DNA from: Symsagittifera roscoffensis
Lineage: Eukaryota; Xenacoelomorpha; Acoela; Convolutidae
Length of the DNA: 64,000 bases
Assembly (NCBI RefSeq): GCF_963678635.1
Contig: NC_087066.1
Coordinates: 62,238,054 to 62,302,053, forward strand
Reading direction: 5' to 3'
Each line of letters opens with the position of its first letter. Position 1 is the stretch's first letter. Positions 1 to 10,506 of the stretch are shown here, in pieces. The translations under genes and the position numbers were made by a program. The notes beneath the pieces are model-generated. The model made no database searches. It saw only the letters and a program-made list of their open reading frames with translations, and was not told where the DNA came from.

Positions 1-130
1 TTGCCGCAGTTGCAATTATGTTTGCTTGACAGCGCTGTACCACAAAAGGATGTGTACTGTTACAGGTTGCCATTAGTAACCTTCTGTTTAAAGTGTTTGA
101 ATTAAATTCATAAATGCAATTTATTGTTTT

Positions 131-170
131 ACCCTTGCGATAGCAAGGGTATTGCAATCGGGTACTAGAC
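131..170. repeat. Hairpin-bearing dispersed repeat, copy 1
   Basis: Positions 131-150 form a perfect 8-bp stem (ACCCTTGC / GCAAGGGT) with a GATA loop. The following 20 bases resemble 17625-17655 (AAGGG-TTTGCAA-CGGGTA-TAGAC pattern), so this is one end of a dispersed repeat of unknown class. Confidence 0.45.
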
Positions 171-264
171 TTCTTTCCCTTAAATGTCTTAAAGCACCGA
201 ATGGTCAGAATTACAAATGGTAAATTTAGGTTCAATTCTGAATTAGTTCTAACTTTTTTGTGTC

Positions 265-325
265 TCCGGCACACTTGGTCTGGATGGAACGAATACGCCT
301 GGGACGGCAAAAGTCCGGGGTTCGA
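265..325 (+). repeat. tRNA-like SINE head, family A copy 1
   Basis: A segment with AACGAATACGCCTGGGACGG followed by a degenerate RNA polymerase III B box (GGGGTTCGAA) closely matches 4483-4530. The spacing resembles the anticodon arm and T arm of a tRNA. There is no complete acceptor stem, so it is read as a tRNA-derived SINE head and not a tRNA gene. Confidence 0.4.
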
Positions 326-1232
326 AAATTTTGTAGAATTGTTGTTCTTAGTTTTTTTTACATAGTTGTTTTTAGTGTTTAAGAGCAATGAACGTACTGA
401 AGACTCTTATATAGGAGAAAGTCTTAAAATAATGATGCACTTAGGTATAATGCACTTGAGTTCAATTGAATTTCATCTGCTGAAAGTGACGTAAGTAGCA
501 CTCTCCAAATACGATCGTGGAAATTGCGCGAAAAAACGTGAACGATTTCTAGTTTCCAAATGTGGAATTTGTTTTTAAGATTTGCCAGCGGAATAAAAAC
601 TTTACCTTTTGATCCAGTTTTCTCAAGTTGGGTTCATGTTATCAAAGAAGCGCATCATAAATTGTTCTACAAATTCAAAGAGCTTAAAGGGCATCTATTA
701 TTTTCTTTGGAAATCGAAAGTTGAGATTTTTTCAATAAAGTGTTTTTTTACCTCTGATGTTTGTACTCTTACTGCCCTTGACTTTTTGTTATCTTTGTTT
801 TCGCCTAAAAACTTTATTCTGGCCAAATGATTTCGGCCAATTTTTTAGATCGCAGAAAATGCTAAAAATCTTAATAGGAAAATTTTTTTCCGCTTTGTGT
901 TTTTTCTTTTCTTTGGTCGTTCGTCTTGATAGGTTATACCCTGTATTATATCGATTTAATGGTCATATTGCGTTTTGCGACAAACGAAAAAAGTTTGTAT
1001 GTGCGTGTCTGGGTTGAGGGTGAGGGTGACTTATTAACTTGTCTTGTTGATTTTTTTTGTCCTAAAGGGTTGCTGCAATGTCTTTGTTACGGTTTGTAAA
1101 TTTTCTTCCGCTGCTTAATTCGTATTCTTTTGTCTTGGCAAGTTTTTTTTAAAGCTAACTCAGTTTTTTTGATAGATCTCGTTTTTTCGACGTTTTTGAT
1201 TTTTTTCTGACTTAGCGGTTTTCTTGTTTTGT

Positions 1233-1268
1233 ATCGCAAGTGGTGCGACGCTCAGCTTCTCATCTGTG
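1233..1268 (+). repeat. Degenerate end of the 650-bp hairpin repeat
   Basis: Contains CGCAAGTGGTGCGACGCT followed by CAGCTTCTCATCTGTGT. The same terminal block occurs at 6089-6122, 6943-6973, 9605-9641, 18829-18862 and 25845-25881. Confidence 0.4.
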
Positions 1269-2064
1269 TCAATTTTCTATTCATCTAATTCCCCCCCCCA
1301 AATTTTTAATATCTTAAAGTGAGTGGTTGTTTTGTTGCATATTTAAGCCGCTTTAAGAATGTTTTCTCGCAACTTTGGTTCTTATTCTTATTTTCTTTCT
1401 CAATAAAACTTTTCAACCTATTTTTTTTTAAAACAATGAAGCGGTTCTTTTTTTTAATGATCTCGATTTGGTTCTTTAAAAAAGCCTTCCGAAGCGCACG
1501 TTTATTTGCTTTTTTCAAAACAGCAATTAATTTTTTTTTTTTTAAACTAAAAAGCTTCATTGGTTTGTCTTTTTAAACCCTCAAGCAGTGTTTCGAGTTA
1601 ATTAATTCTTACCAAAGTTTTTCAAATCGCCTTTCTCCAGATTCAGCTATTTTTAACAAAAACATCCTTAATAGTTCAATTTAAGATCAAAACGTTTCCG
1701 CATTTATTTGCTTTTTTTTAAAGCCTAGCAGTGGTTTGTTCGTTTTTTTTTCATATAGCTTTGCCGTCATTTCTTCTTTAAAGAAAAAGGTTTTTCACTG
1801 ATTTTTTAAACTTTTTTTTGAACTAACTGCTATGTAGTGATGTTTTCTTTTTCAATTTATGTAAATTTCAAAAAGTTAATTACTGCTTTGTTCCGTTTAA
1901 ATCTTTTTAAGCGTTTTCAATTTTAATTTTAGAAACAGCTCGGTAGTGATTTATTGTTTTTGTTTTTTAATTTTGCAGTTTCAAGTTTTCAAAATTCAAG
2001 TTTTTTCCAAAGCATTCATTGGACGTATCTATATTGCTTTGTTTATTTGGCGTTTCACTTGACT

Positions 2065-2960
2065 CATGTTTATGAAGTCCCTATGTTGACATGCTTAAGC
2101 TTTTTCAACGTTTTATTTTTCGCATGTTTGACGAAAGAGTTTTTGCACGTTTAAGCTATATTGTAAATTGTAATGCTGAAGATTTTTACTTCACACATGT
2201 TTAGGAAGTCCCTCCGTTGGTCTGTTGAAAAACCATAACGTTGCAAGGGATGAAATGTTTACTCTATTCGGCGTTTTAAAATCTGTTCGAGCGCAAATGC
2301 GGATGCGCGAGTGCAACGTAAAACTATCAAATTTTTTTGTTTCACAATTTGTTCGTTCAAATATGAAATTTTCAACCCTATAGTGGGGTGCTGTCAGAGT
2401 ACACTCAGGGGTTGCAAATCTGAGGTCCAAGTATGACTGCCTAAATTGTTTTGGTTATCGAGATCTGGAGTTTTTATATGATTTAAAAAAACTCAAATAT
2501 AGAAAATACTAACCGAATTTGAGAATCTCAACCCTATAATGGGGTGCTGTCAGGGTACACTCAGGAGTTGCAAATCTGATGTACAAATAAGGTTGCTCAA
2601 ATCTTTTCGGTTTTCGTGATATGCCCCTTTGTGATTTATTTTTTTTTAAAAAAAACGTAGATATAAAAAAATTAACGAATCTTGAAATTCTCAACCCTAT
2701 TTTGAGGTGTTTTCAGGCCTCACTCAGGGGTTTCAATTTTTCTCTCCAAGTGTAGTTGCTCAAATGTTTTTTGATTATCGAGATGTGGCCCTTCTCATGA
2801 TTTTTTCAATACTTTTTCAAAAAAACTTTAAACAACTAATAGAAATTGAAATTCTCAACCCTAGTGGGATGCTGTCAGGGTACAATATATGGAAGCAAGT
2901 TTACCATTTTGATGTATCTGCTCAAATCATTTTGGTTTTCGAGATATTGCGTTTTCTATG
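2065..2960. repeat. Composite repeat: AT-rich head plus four satellite units of about 160 bp
   Basis: The head (2065-2185) shares the TTTAAGCTTTTTCAACG and CACGTTTAAGCTATATTG blocks with 22200-22680. It is followed by tandem units whose common phrase CTCAACCCTATAGTGGGGTG recurs at about 2371, 2526, 2690 and 2854, a spacing of 155-165 bp. Each unit ends in a phrase like TTTTCGAGATATG. The same head-plus-satellite arrangement is found at 22175-23460, so both are copies of one composite repeat. Confidence 0.75.
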
Positions 2961-3765
2961 AAATAGGAACTTTTGATATTGCTGTTTTAGTACATTTTTA
3001 GGAAGAAATCTTTATGTTCAACGATCTGTTTGAAGCACCTTAGGTGGGAGTCTAGTTTTTTTTTCTTTTTGTCTTCTTTTCTCGATCATTTACCTCGGAT
3101 TTCTTCTTTTTGACTACAATAACTTTTTTGATGGGTTATAATTTAAAGACTTGCGATAATCATTTGGAATGCAGAAAATTCTGCACTGGATCGCTAGCCA
3201 TAAATAACTCCATCAGAAAAAATGGTTGAAAATATTGTGAAGTCATGCACATAAATCATTTTGATCACATTTCAAATTTTAATCTGCATTTGCTTCGCTT
3301 CAAACGTTGAGCTTACTTGTGATTTTAATTTCAATTTATGTCAGAATAGATTCATGAAGTGTCGGAGTTGATGAGCCAGGTTTTTGAGGAGTTTTGGTTG
3401 AAACAAGGAAAAATCAGTATTTCTCCTTAAAAATTGACTCTTGTTATTGGCCACGTTTTCCGAGATAAATGATGAAAACGTGCTTTAAGCATTTCATTTT
3501 TAATCCACTTTTTCCGGTTAACATGAGTTCATTGACACTTTTCACGTTCTAATCATTGTTTTCTCTATCACTGATTTATTGGTTTTATTAATCGTAAAGT
3601 TTATTTCTCTCAGACTGGATTGAAGTTTTGTTCACGCGAGTGTTTGTGTTTTTAAAGTAATATAAAAAGCAAAAGTAACGAAAAACAAAAATTTGAGCTG
3701 AAAATAGATGAACAGAGTGTTTGTAGCTCCCTCTTCTCTTCAATTTAGCCATCTTTTTCCTTTAG

Positions 3766-3931
3766 GCAACAAGAGGAAGCTGTCTGCAGCTATTGCTCTG
3801 TTGGGGAACCCGAGAGTGGTGCTGCTAGATGAGCCTACATCTGGCATGGATCCAGTGGCCAGAAGGTTCTTGTGGGACCTGATCAAAAGTGTGGTCAAGA
3901 GCGGGCACAGTGTCATTCTCACATCACATAG
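3766..3931 (+). CDS. ABCA exon: NBD2 signature end, Walker B, H-loop
   Basis: Acceptor TTTTTCCTTTAG ends at 3765 and the donor GTAGAA starts at 3932. The exon starts with the last two bases of a Gly codon (the signature Gly) and ends with AG of the Ser codon that the next exon completes. It encodes the catalytic Glu of DEPTSGMDP and the H-loop His. Confidence 0.9.
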
Positions 3932-6900
3932 GTAGAACAAACGTTTACTTCGATATTTTCACAGAAAGTTGTTTATTATTCTTATCATGAAGGGCTAAAA
4001 TGTAAACCAAACATGTATCATCCACCCATCTATACATTATTGGTGGATGTTAACTGAAGTCGATATTTTGAAATATTCTATGCGAGTGCTCAAGTAGGTT
4101 TTTTTATCCATACGAACTATTGGTTTTAATTTTGCAAAATCATCTTACGTTTTTGCCATACATCTGTTGCATGGTGAATGCTGCAAATCTACAGTTTTTT
4201 TATTCACTACGCAAACTTTAAAATTTTTCGTTTCAGTGTGTATTTCACAAATTTGAAATTGTCAACCGTATAGAGGGGCGCTATCAGCGTTTTTCCCAGA
4301 TGTTGGCATTCTTGCCTCCAATTATTTTTGCATAAACTTTTTACGCTTGCGATTAGCAATCCATATCAAACTGGAATATTTTTTTCGGGTTAGCTCTTTG
4401 TTTAACAGAATCAATTGAATAACTTGTATCTTGGTACATATTGAATTCAAATTTCTATGCGTTCTTTGCCATTTTAGCATGAAGGTAACGAATATGCCTG
4501 GAACGGCAAAGGTCCTGGGTTCGAATCTGAGCAGAATCTGACTAAAATTTTTGCAAATTATTTGTCTGCTTATCTGTTGTCGGCTTAGTTGTCACATCTT
4601 GAAAAACGTTTTTTTTTGCTGCGCGGACTTTTCTCTAATGTTGCTTTTGAGATTTGATTTACTCCTACAATTTTTAATTTTACTTCGTATATCTTTTTTT
4701 TTGCTTAAAAAACTCCTCGGCCCAAATTGTTTTGGCATATGTTTTATCGACTTAATGACCGAATTTTGGGTCTTTTCAAGGCACACAACTTGAACACTCT
4801 CCTTCGCATTTTTCATATTGGTTGTATGTTTACCAATCAGTTTGTTGAAAAATTTTTAGTTTTTCTCGGAAACTTCTACTAATTTTCAAAAAGGGGTATC
4901 AATTGAAAGACTGCCGACTCGCCTGTTCGCCTGTATACCCCCTTAGAGTCTCCTTTTACTCGAACCCTTTGTCTACGGCCTTCAAAAAATTCTGTGGGGG
5001 AATACTTGATCCTTTTTTTTTCTTTTTTTTTTACTGTGTTTCTTGAATATTCTCGAAAACTAACCTGCCATTCTTGAGATTTTAGGTTCAATTCAGAGAA
5101 CGGGTTGTGGGAAATTCATTTGAATCAGCGAATTTTTCTCACCAAAAGCTATGGCCCTCGGAAAAGTCAAAGTTATTATTTTTTGACGGGTTTTTTAAAA
5201 GTTTTAATTATTTCTCGAGGACTGCCCTCCCAAATCTGAGATTTTGGTTTTAATCAATTTTACAGGTTGAGTGAATCCCTTCTACATGACATGAGCGGTT
5301 ACGCCCTGTTTTTTCACACTAAAAGCTATGATTCTCGGAAATGTCAATTTTTTGATTAATTGATCGTTTTTTGGACTTTTCTCGCTACCTATCTGGCAAT
5401 ATCTGGTATCACAGATTTAATCGAAACAAGAAGTTGCTGAAAGCCTTCTTTTTTATAACTGGCTATGCCCAGTTTTGTTTAAGAAAAAAGTTATGGCATT
5501 CAAACAAGTCGAAGTTTTGAGACTTTTAATTTTTGCAAACTTTTTAACTTTACGCGATAACTGCTGCGCCAATTCTCAGGTTGTGTTCAATTGAGAAAAC
5601 CGTTTCGGAATTTGCGCTGCTTAGGTGGCCACAACCTGCTTTTTGCAGGAAAAAATAGACTTTGGAAGTCCTTTTGACCGTTTTGTAGAATTTCTGACCA
5701 ATTTTTAGAAACTTTTTTTGAATTTTCCTAAAATTTACACAATCAAATCTGCAATGAAAAGTTCAACTGAAAGAACCGGTTACGATAATGGTTCCTGTAG
5801 AAGCGGGGGCTCTTTAGGTTTTTGGTTGAGAAATGTTATCTCCTTGGTAAAATAAATTATCTCAAAGTTTTTTACTCTTTTTAAGAGAAACAACTAAGTT
5901 TTTGGGCAACGCCACTTTTTTGAAATCACATTTTTCGTGCCGCGTCATTATAGCTCTATCTTTAATTATCAAACAAATGCCTCCAGCTTTAGCTTGCCCC
6001 CCTTTTGTTTTTTTTTAACTAGAAATACGAAAAGTTTGATTCACATTTACATTTTTTTCGACTTCTTTTTTTAATAGTAGCGTTCTATCGCAAGTGGTGC
6101 GAAGCTTCGCTTCGCCTCTGTGTTTAGTTTCAGGTTTTTCAAAAAATTTCTCCATGGTTTTCCAAAAAGTTTCAAAAAACTTCGATTAAAAAATACCCTC
6201 AAAGTTTGAAAATGTCGAATCTTTGGTAGCGTGATGTCAGGGTACTCCCAGGACTAAAGCTCTGTCGGATTAGTCTGTGAGTTTTGTATATCACTTTGCA
6301 TATATTATATATATGTAGCGCTCGTAGATCCTCAGTGGACAGTACATACAATTTACTTGCTATAAGATTGTGTCGAAATTTTTTGGTTGATTTTCAGCTA
6401 TTTTGCTATCGGCTTTAATTCTGTCGGTTCATTAATCTCAATTACTGTTTCCGATCATTTTCCGGTATTGTTTTTGAAAATGAGAAATTTCTGGCATCGA
6501 ATTCTCAAAATCAACATCCAAAGGATCTCCAAAAACTTAAATAAGTTTAAACATAGAAAACGTCTGTTTTTTCTAATTCCATTAATTTAACATCGTTCGA
6601 AGCCCTCTTTGCTAACTCTTGAGCATCATACTGTTTTCATTCTATACTTGTTGTATAGAAAATGGTGCGAAACTCAGATCCGCTTATGTGTGAGTTTGTC
6701 AAATTCTTTGCTAACTCTTGAGCATCATACTGTTTTCATTCTATACTTGTTGTATAGAAAATGGTGCGAAACTCAGATCCGCTTATGTGTGAGTTTGTCA
6801 AATTCACTTTAAAAAAGTTTTTGTCTGTTAGAGAATGGCTGTACTGTGCGTACTCCTGAAATCATTTTCTTAGTTTTTGAAAAAAAAAGATGCAGTCTAT

Positions 6901-9900
6901 GTTTTTACGCCCGGTACCACGGGAATATGTTTTTTTTTTGCATAGCAAGTGATGCGAAGCTTGCGTTGCTGGTGTAAAATGTATATATTACCAGCATTTA
7001 TCAAGATAGGGAAATGAATAGCTTTATGTAATGATTGTTTGTCTGCTTTTATGTTCTGTTGGAGAGCACTTTAAAGAGATTTTCATCCAACAATTTCGAC
7101 TCGCCAGTGTATGAAAGTTTCCTGTTCAAAAATTTCGTCAGTTTGTAATTTGTTTCTGCTTTGGCTGTTGAGGTTTGAAGATTTTGGCCCTTGATTGGCA
7201 GTTAAATCCCTCAAAACGCTTTATCAGTTCTACTAACTAGATATGAGCAATTGATAAACCAGTTTTGCAGTTTCATCAATTGAGACGTTGGTTTTGTTAA
7301 GTATGGAAGAATGTGAGGCTCTATGCACCAGACTAGCCATAATGGTTAATGGTCACTTCAAGTGTCTGGGCAGCTGTCAACACCTCGTGAACAGATTTGG
7401 AGACGGATACACGGTCAATGTCAAGGTCACTGGATTCGCAAAACAGCTCCGTAATTTCCTTAGGTTCGTCGAATTACTATCGAAAATATTTTTCTTAGAT
7501 TTGTTTGACTAAATTAGCGTAGTGAAGAGACGTTTTGAGGGTATAAATTTCAAAGATTTTTGAATATTGACTATATGATTTTCTGGCAATAAGATGATTA
7601 AATCTAGAATTAACATAGTCACCTATAATTTGTGTTCATGAGTGTTGAGCCGTCACAAACGTTAAAATAGTCCATTTTCCATCCTGATTTTGTTATACGG
7701 TTCAACTCGAGAATTTTTTATTTAGAAAAAAAACCGTTGTGGATCAATCAGGCATTAGTTTTGAGGTTGGAAGCACTGCTAACAATTCAACTCAAACCTT
7801 TTCAGCAGAGTTGAGGCCATGGTTTTGATCAGGTTATGAAAAGCAAATTAAGTGGTTGAAAAGGAGTATTGAATGAATAAATATACAGTGGAGGTGATGT
7901 TTAGGTACTTCAACCGGCAGTACCCTACAGCTGTGATCATAGACAGACACCAGAATCTGGTGCAGTACCAGATAGCCTCCGACGCCTGCAAACTGAATCT
8001 GGCTAAACTGTTCAACTTCCTGGAAGTGTGTGTGGCTGACTCCAAGGTCGAGGAGTACTCCATCAGTCAGACCACGCTCGAAAGGGTTAGTCATCTTTAA
8101 CGTCCAGTTTTAGTTAAACAGGTGTTCACTAGTTTATTTACATTTTTTCCTGCCAAAGTGTGCTTTATAGTGCAAAGTATTTTAATACACAGCATCTAAT
8201 CTATCTATATGTTTATTATAGCGCATTTGTCTAATCATTACTTTCGATTTTATAGTGCATTTGTCTAATCATTACCCTCGATGTTTTCCGTCTCTCATTA
8301 ACAGTTGAATGATGGGTTCCAGGTGTTTATTAACTTCGCGCGTGAACAAGCTGATGAGGACATTAATATACTGAGAGAGCCCCTCTGCCAACACAAGAGG
8401 ACGCTGAGTGGTATATCTGACATGGGCTCACTGGCCAGCGAGGGGGGAGCTGGGGGAGGGGGAGGAGAGAGTGAACCTGAGTTCGTCTCTCTGTCACCTA
8501 CTGCCGACTTCATCAACAATCCCAACTCACCCCCGCCCACGCAGTCTTTTGCTCCAAACTCATTTCTGGTAGGCCTTTGATTAATTAATTGAAGAAGAAT
8601 GAACGAAGTAAATGTCACGTGAGCGCACGCGTTGAAATTTTTTGATAGTTTTAAAACTATGGTAAAGCGGCTAATTGTTAAGGAGAAATGTGTTGCTGGA
8701 CCCTTACGTGTTCACTTATTTTGGTGACACTTTTTGTATAATCACGATCTGTAGAATTGGAAATTTCATTGCATCTGTTCTCTGCTTTATTTGTGGCTAG
8801 TGTTAATCAGTTATTAAGCGACTGTGTGTAGTGTGTGAAACTCATAATCTCTAGGTCGCAGATCGAATCCGAGATGTACCCGAATTTTGCTACTTTGAGG
8901 CTTATTTATACTTTTTCTTATTGTACTTTTTAGAGCTACTGTTGATTGAAATTTCACCAACTCGATTATTTACACTTGCGAAGCAAAGTGTATTAGTACG
9001 ATTATTCTTTTTTTTCAACCTAAGTCGCAAATAAAAAAGCTAATTTTGGTGGCACTTCTGAATCGGTTGGCTGCGGTAGCAGTATAATATCATATGTGCT
9101 TTGGCCTTTGATTAGTAAAAAGTTAACACATCTGATGCATTTTTAATTCATCAAATGAACCGAAAAACGTTAATTGTTTCAAACGGCAGTACAATGATAA
9201 AAAGATCGATTTAAGAAATTTTCTAACTCAATGTATCTCGCAATTTTTTTGAAATTCATAATTTATTCATGATTTGGCTTTGTTTGGTGCTACTTTTGCT
9301 GCACCGAATCGGCAATTTGTTAGCATATGTAGCTGCGTTATTGGTGGCTAGTTTTTGAGCATGATTTGGCTGTATTTGGTGCTACTTTTGCTGCATCGAA
9401 TTGGCAATTTGGTAGCATATGTAGCTGCGTTATTGGTCGCAATTTTTGGGTATTTTAAGCATCCGAGGGTGAGTGGTTAGTGCGTGCGACTCAAATTTGC
9501 TAGCTCGCTGATTTAAATCCGACACGTAGCCGAGTTTTTGTTTATTCGAGGCTTATTTCTACTTTTTATTTTTTCAATTGGTAGAGCTGCTTTTTGGTCT
9601 TGTTCTCGCAAGTGATTGCGAAGCACAGCTTCGCCTCTGTATTAAATTTCTTTTTCTGTTTTTTTTTCCTTTTTTTCGGCTTGATAGTTTTCGGCCTATG
9701 TTATATCGGCTTAGTGATCTCATATTGCGTCGTTTGACAGGCGAAAAAAATTTTTTTTCGGTTTTCTTTGTTATTTTTTCAATTTCATTTTTTATAGCTT
9801 AATAGGGTTTGGCTTATATTATATAGGCTTAATAGCCTCATATTGTTTCATTGGACGAGCGAACAAAAAATGGATGTGTTTATGTTTTGAGGGCAAGGGG

Positions 9901-10506
9901 TACTTAATGGCTTTTTATGTCTTCAGTCTCGCAGATTTTTGTTCGGCTTAACGGGTTTTTGTCAAGGTATTTTTGACATTGTTGCCGCTTGGTAAATTTC
10001 CTTCCAAGCTTATTTCGCATTCTATTGTCTTGACATGTTTTTGTTTGAAAACTAGCCTGATTCATTTTGAGAGATCTAGTTTTTTCGACTTAGCGGCTTT
10101 CTTGTTTTTGTACAGTTAGCTGAGCTAGCTTGGCTTTTGTGTATAAAGTGAAAGGACAAATGTGGTCGAAGTTTAAAAACCTTCACGAGATTCGCGTCAT
10201 CAAAAGGCGAAGCATTCTTAAACCGACAAACTTTGATAAGGTACTAAAATTGATTTTTCTGATTCAGTGCATTGCAATGATAATCACAATCTTTTACTTC
10301 ATGGTCTTTAATCAGCATGACTTCTAAAATGACTAATTTGTAAAAAGTTATTGCTTCAATTTAGCTATCATTTGTATCAAATTAAACAATAGTATTGGTA
10401 AGTGTTGTTTCAGGATGATTTGCACCTTGATGAACTGCCAATTGCAACAAACTACAACAACTACACCTCAGTGGCGCACACAACGGCTAACAGCACATCC
10501 TGCTGA
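3766..10506 (+). CDS. ABCA-subfamily ABC transporter, C-terminal five exons (5' part outside window)
   Basis: C-terminal part of an ABCA (full-transporter, lipid-exporting) protein. Exons 3766-3931, 7302-7463, 7905-8085, 8323-8568 and 10414-10506 give 281 codons plus a split first codon; all GT/AG sites and phases agree. Visible in order are the end of the second nucleotide-binding domain (NKRKLS after the signature Gly-Gly, Walker B/D-loop [14 protein letters not shown]-loop LTSHS), then [14 protein letters not shown] and the regulatory domain after NBD2 ([26 protein letters not shown]). The VFINFA block corresponds to the VFVNFA motif conserved near the ABCA1 C-terminus. A Gly-rich, acidic segment and a short Asn/Thr-rich tail follow. 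Family members flip phospholipid or sterol across membranes using ATP. Earlier exons (both TMDs, NBD1, Walker A of NBD2) are not in the window. The exact paralogue is not assignable, but ABCA1/2/4/7-like is favoured. Confidence 0.9.
4250..4330. repeat. Single degenerate satellite unit (about 165-bp family)
   Basis: Contains AAATTGTCAACCGTATAGAGG followed by GCGCTATCAG and GCATTCTTGCCTCCAATTA, matching the unit phrases of the arrays at 2355-2960 and 22800-23460. Confidence 0.5.
4483..4560 (+). repeat. tRNA-like SINE head, family A copy 2
   Basis: Nearly the same as 265-325, with an intact B box GGTTCGAATCT at 4518-4528. No acceptor-stem complementarity is seen. It lies in an ABCA intron. Confidence 0.45.
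4880..5800. repeat. Highly diverged tandem repeat, period about 160-171 bp
   Basis: A phrase of the type TCTCG-(A/G)AACT-CC-(A)AT-TTGAGATTT-GGTT-AAT recurs at about 5053, 5213, 5383 and 5554. It is followed in each unit by a phrase on the pattern AAAAGCTATGG--CTCGGAAA. The units differ strongly from one another, so this is an old array. It fills most of the first visible ABCA intron. Confidence 0.55.
6089..6122 (+). repeat. Isolated terminal block of the 650-bp hairpin repeat
   Basis: Reads CGCAAGTGGTGCGAAGC followed by TTCGCTTCGCCTCTGTG, the 3' terminal block of the repeat copies at 9605-9641 and 25845-25881. Confidence 0.5.
6606..6804 (+). repeat. Exact 99-bp tandem duplication
   Basis: Two copies, 6606-6704 and 6705-6803, are identical in the bases compared by eye. 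Each ends with a block (ATGGTGCGAAACTCAGATCC) that resembles the terminal block of the 650-bp repeat. Since 99 is a multiple of three, one frame stays open through both copies; this is a side effect and not evidence of a gene. Confidence 0.8.
6943..6975 (+). repeat. Isolated terminal block of the 650-bp hairpin repeat
   Basis: AGCAAGTGATGCGAAGCTTG with a degenerate tail, related to the blocks at 6089 and 9605. Confidence 0.35.
7302..7463 (+). CDS. ABCA exon after the H-loop
   Basis: Starts with T completing the AG-T Ser codon of LTSHS, then [17 protein letters not shown] and [14 protein letters not shown]. It ends AG before the donor GTTCGT at 7464, and the split Arg codon is completed by G at 7905. 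An upstream alternative donor (GTAATT at 7451) would break the phase with the next exon. Confidence 0.88.
7464..7904. other. ABCA intron without recognised content
   Basis: AT-rich; no repeat or coding signal recognised. The acceptor GATGTTTAG ends at 7904. Confidence 0.6.
7905..8085 (+). CDS. ABCA exon, C-terminal regulatory domain
   Basis: Encodes [20 protein letters not shown] through [13 protein letters not shown], typical of the ABCA regulatory domain after NBD2. It ends in phase 0 at the donor GTTAGT (8086). Confidence 0.9.
8174..8285 (+). repeat. Short direct duplication in ABCA intron
   Basis: A block of about 36 bp containing GCATTTGTCTAATCATTAC occurs twice (about 8222 and 8259). 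Confidence 0.6.
8323..8568 (+). CDS. ABCA exon with VFINFA motif and Gly-rich tail
   Basis: Acceptor TTCCAG ends at 8322. The first codons are [17 protein letters not shown]. Then come an extended hydrophilic segment with [10 protein letters not shown] and a Pro-rich stretch, ending SFL at the donor GTAGGC (8569) in phase 0. The low-complexity extension is not a conserved part of the family that I recognise. Confidence 0.85.
8690..8970 (+). repeat. 3' half of the 650-bp hairpin repeat
   Basis: Shares with 9440-9600 and 25660-25840 the phrases TTATTTGTGGCTAGTGTT, a degenerate tRNA-like block (B box about CAGATCGAATCC at 8862-8873) and TTTGAGGCTTATTTATAC. It abuts the full copy that starts at 8971. 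Confidence 0.6.
8971..9642 (+). repeat. Dispersed 650-bp repeat with hairpin ends, copy 1
   Basis: Begins with an imperfect hairpin (8971-8992, core CTTGCGAAGCAAAG) and ends with a second one (9605-9641, TTGCGAAGCACAGCTTCGCC). Internal landmarks shared with 25249-25881 are CAACCTAAGTCGCAAATA, ATCAAATGAACCGAA, CTCAATGTATCTCGCAAT and a degenerate tRNA-like block at 9466-9520. A 92-bp internal duplication (9269-9360 and 9361-9452) is specific to this copy. Non-coding. Confidence 0.75.
9643..10413. other. Rest of last ABCA intron
   Basis: T-rich. A 65-codon open frame at 10130-10327 has a hydrophobic stretch ([19 protein letters not shown]), but it lacks splice sites in phase with the neighbouring exons and is not called. 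The terminal acceptor TTGTTTCAG ends at 10413. Confidence 0.5.
10414..10506 (+). CDS. ABCA terminal exon
   Basis: Thirty codons plus TGA, in phase 0 with 8568: [20 protein letters not shown] and a Ser/Thr-rich end (NSTSC). It is GC-richer than the surrounding intron and follows a good acceptor. A possible ATTAAA polyadenylation signal lies at 10644-10649. Confidence 0.7.
   Translation, partial: DDLHLDELPIATNYNNYTSVAHTTANSTSC

Larger units (their letters stand above)
1..3765. other. Non-coding stretch upstream of the first visible ABCA exon, probably intron
   Basis: No exon of the ABCA gene or any other protein was recognised here on either strand. The stretch is very T-rich and holds repeat copies listed separately (hairpin at 131-150, tRNA-like head near 270-320, repeat end near 1233-1268, composite satellite at 2065-2960). 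The open frames at 1306-1576 on both strands come from T/A homopolymers and encode only Lys/Phe-rich low complexity. It is inferred to be intron because the exon at 3766 starts in mid-codon. Confidence 0.6.

Noticed and set aside
1306-1576. Lys-rich and Phe-rich open frames on opposite strands
   Set aside because: Homopolymer-driven low complexity with no family resemblance and no splice context.
10130-10327. 65-codon frame with one hydrophobic segment in the last ABCA intron
   Set aside because: It cannot be joined in phase to the flanking exons and shows no conservation signal; the exon at 10414 continues the frame of 8568 directly.
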